Shown here: one piece after another, positions 13,861 through 13,873 of the stretch
How positions within the stretch are numbered: position 1 is the stretch's first letter
Layout: each line of letters begins with the position of its first letter
Assembly (NCBI GenBank): GCA_937888895.1
Contig: CALASV010000361.1
Span: 1-13,873 of the forward strand
Length of the DNA stretch: 13,873 nucleotides
Direction of reading: 5' to 3'
DNA from: an uncultured Clostridia bacterium
Lineage (GTDB): Bacteria; Bacillota; Clostridia; Lachnospirales; Lachnospiraceae
The notes under the pieces: generated by a model
The model's input: the letters and a program-made list of their open reading frames with translations, nothing else
What the model was told of the DNA's origin: nothing
The model's database searches: none
Made by a program: the position numbers and the translations under genes

Positions 13861-13873
13861 AATGTATATTATG

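Noticed and set aside
1..13873. CRISPR arrays, tRNA or rRNA genes, intact insertion sequences
   Set aside because: I saw no spaced direct-repeat arrays, cloverleaf, rRNA segment or transposase frame. Only the palindromic and intron elements listed were found.

Overview
The window looks like chromosome from a low-GC Gram-positive anaerobe of the Clostridia, most likely a Lachnospiraceae-type organism. Supporting signs are the AT-rich sequence, strong AGGAGG-type ribosome binding sites, a short (471-residue) pyruvate kinase, and a DUF1854 gene with zinc-ribbon ABC transporters. The assignment is by gene style, not by a database match.

Left end (1-1623, + strand): the last residues of a peptide deformylase, overlapped by the C-terminal third of a DNA cytosine-5 methyltransferase. 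An apparently complete NgoBV/NlaIV-type restriction endonuclease follows. The methyltransferase lacks its catalytic half within this window, so the restriction system is either broken, split, or protected from elsewhere. A hairpin terminator closes this block and also serves the convergent ABC operon.

Middle (1641-8350, - strand): an operon runs right to left: zinc-ribbon ABC exporter half (781 aa), DUF1854 protein (188 aa), long inverted repeat, second zinc-ribbon ABC exporter half (734 aa). It has a clear promoter just after the stop codon of a 356-aa protein I do not recognise. That unknown gene has its own near-consensus promoter, with a GAAC-N4-GTTC palindrome just after the predicted transcription start.

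Metabolic block (8427-12567): pyruvate kinase on - with a textbook terminator, a divergent XRE-family regulator on + with its own terminator, then on - an IspD/TarI-type cytidylyltransferase followed by a zinc-dependent polyol-phosphate dehydrogenase. The last two together suggest CDP-ribitol (or related CDP-polyol) synthesis for a cell-surface polymer.

Right end (12568-13873, + strand): no long protein gene. Overlapping divergent promoters lead to a 21-codon mini-ORF and then a large structured RNA with the core of a group I self-splicing intron. P1 with a U.G splice pair, P3, P4, P5, P6, P7, P7.1, P7.2, P8 and P9-type hairpins can all be drawn, and the layout fits subgroup IA. It encodes no homing endonuclease or transposase. 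Downstream are a separate promoter, a small membrane-protein gene interrupted by a one-base frameshift at a run of A, and a 44-aa ORF. Near the window end, a 10-base sequence is exactly complementary to the P1 internal-guide segment, so the true 3' splice site may lie there, as in an IStron with internal cargo. This right end is the most unusual part of the window.
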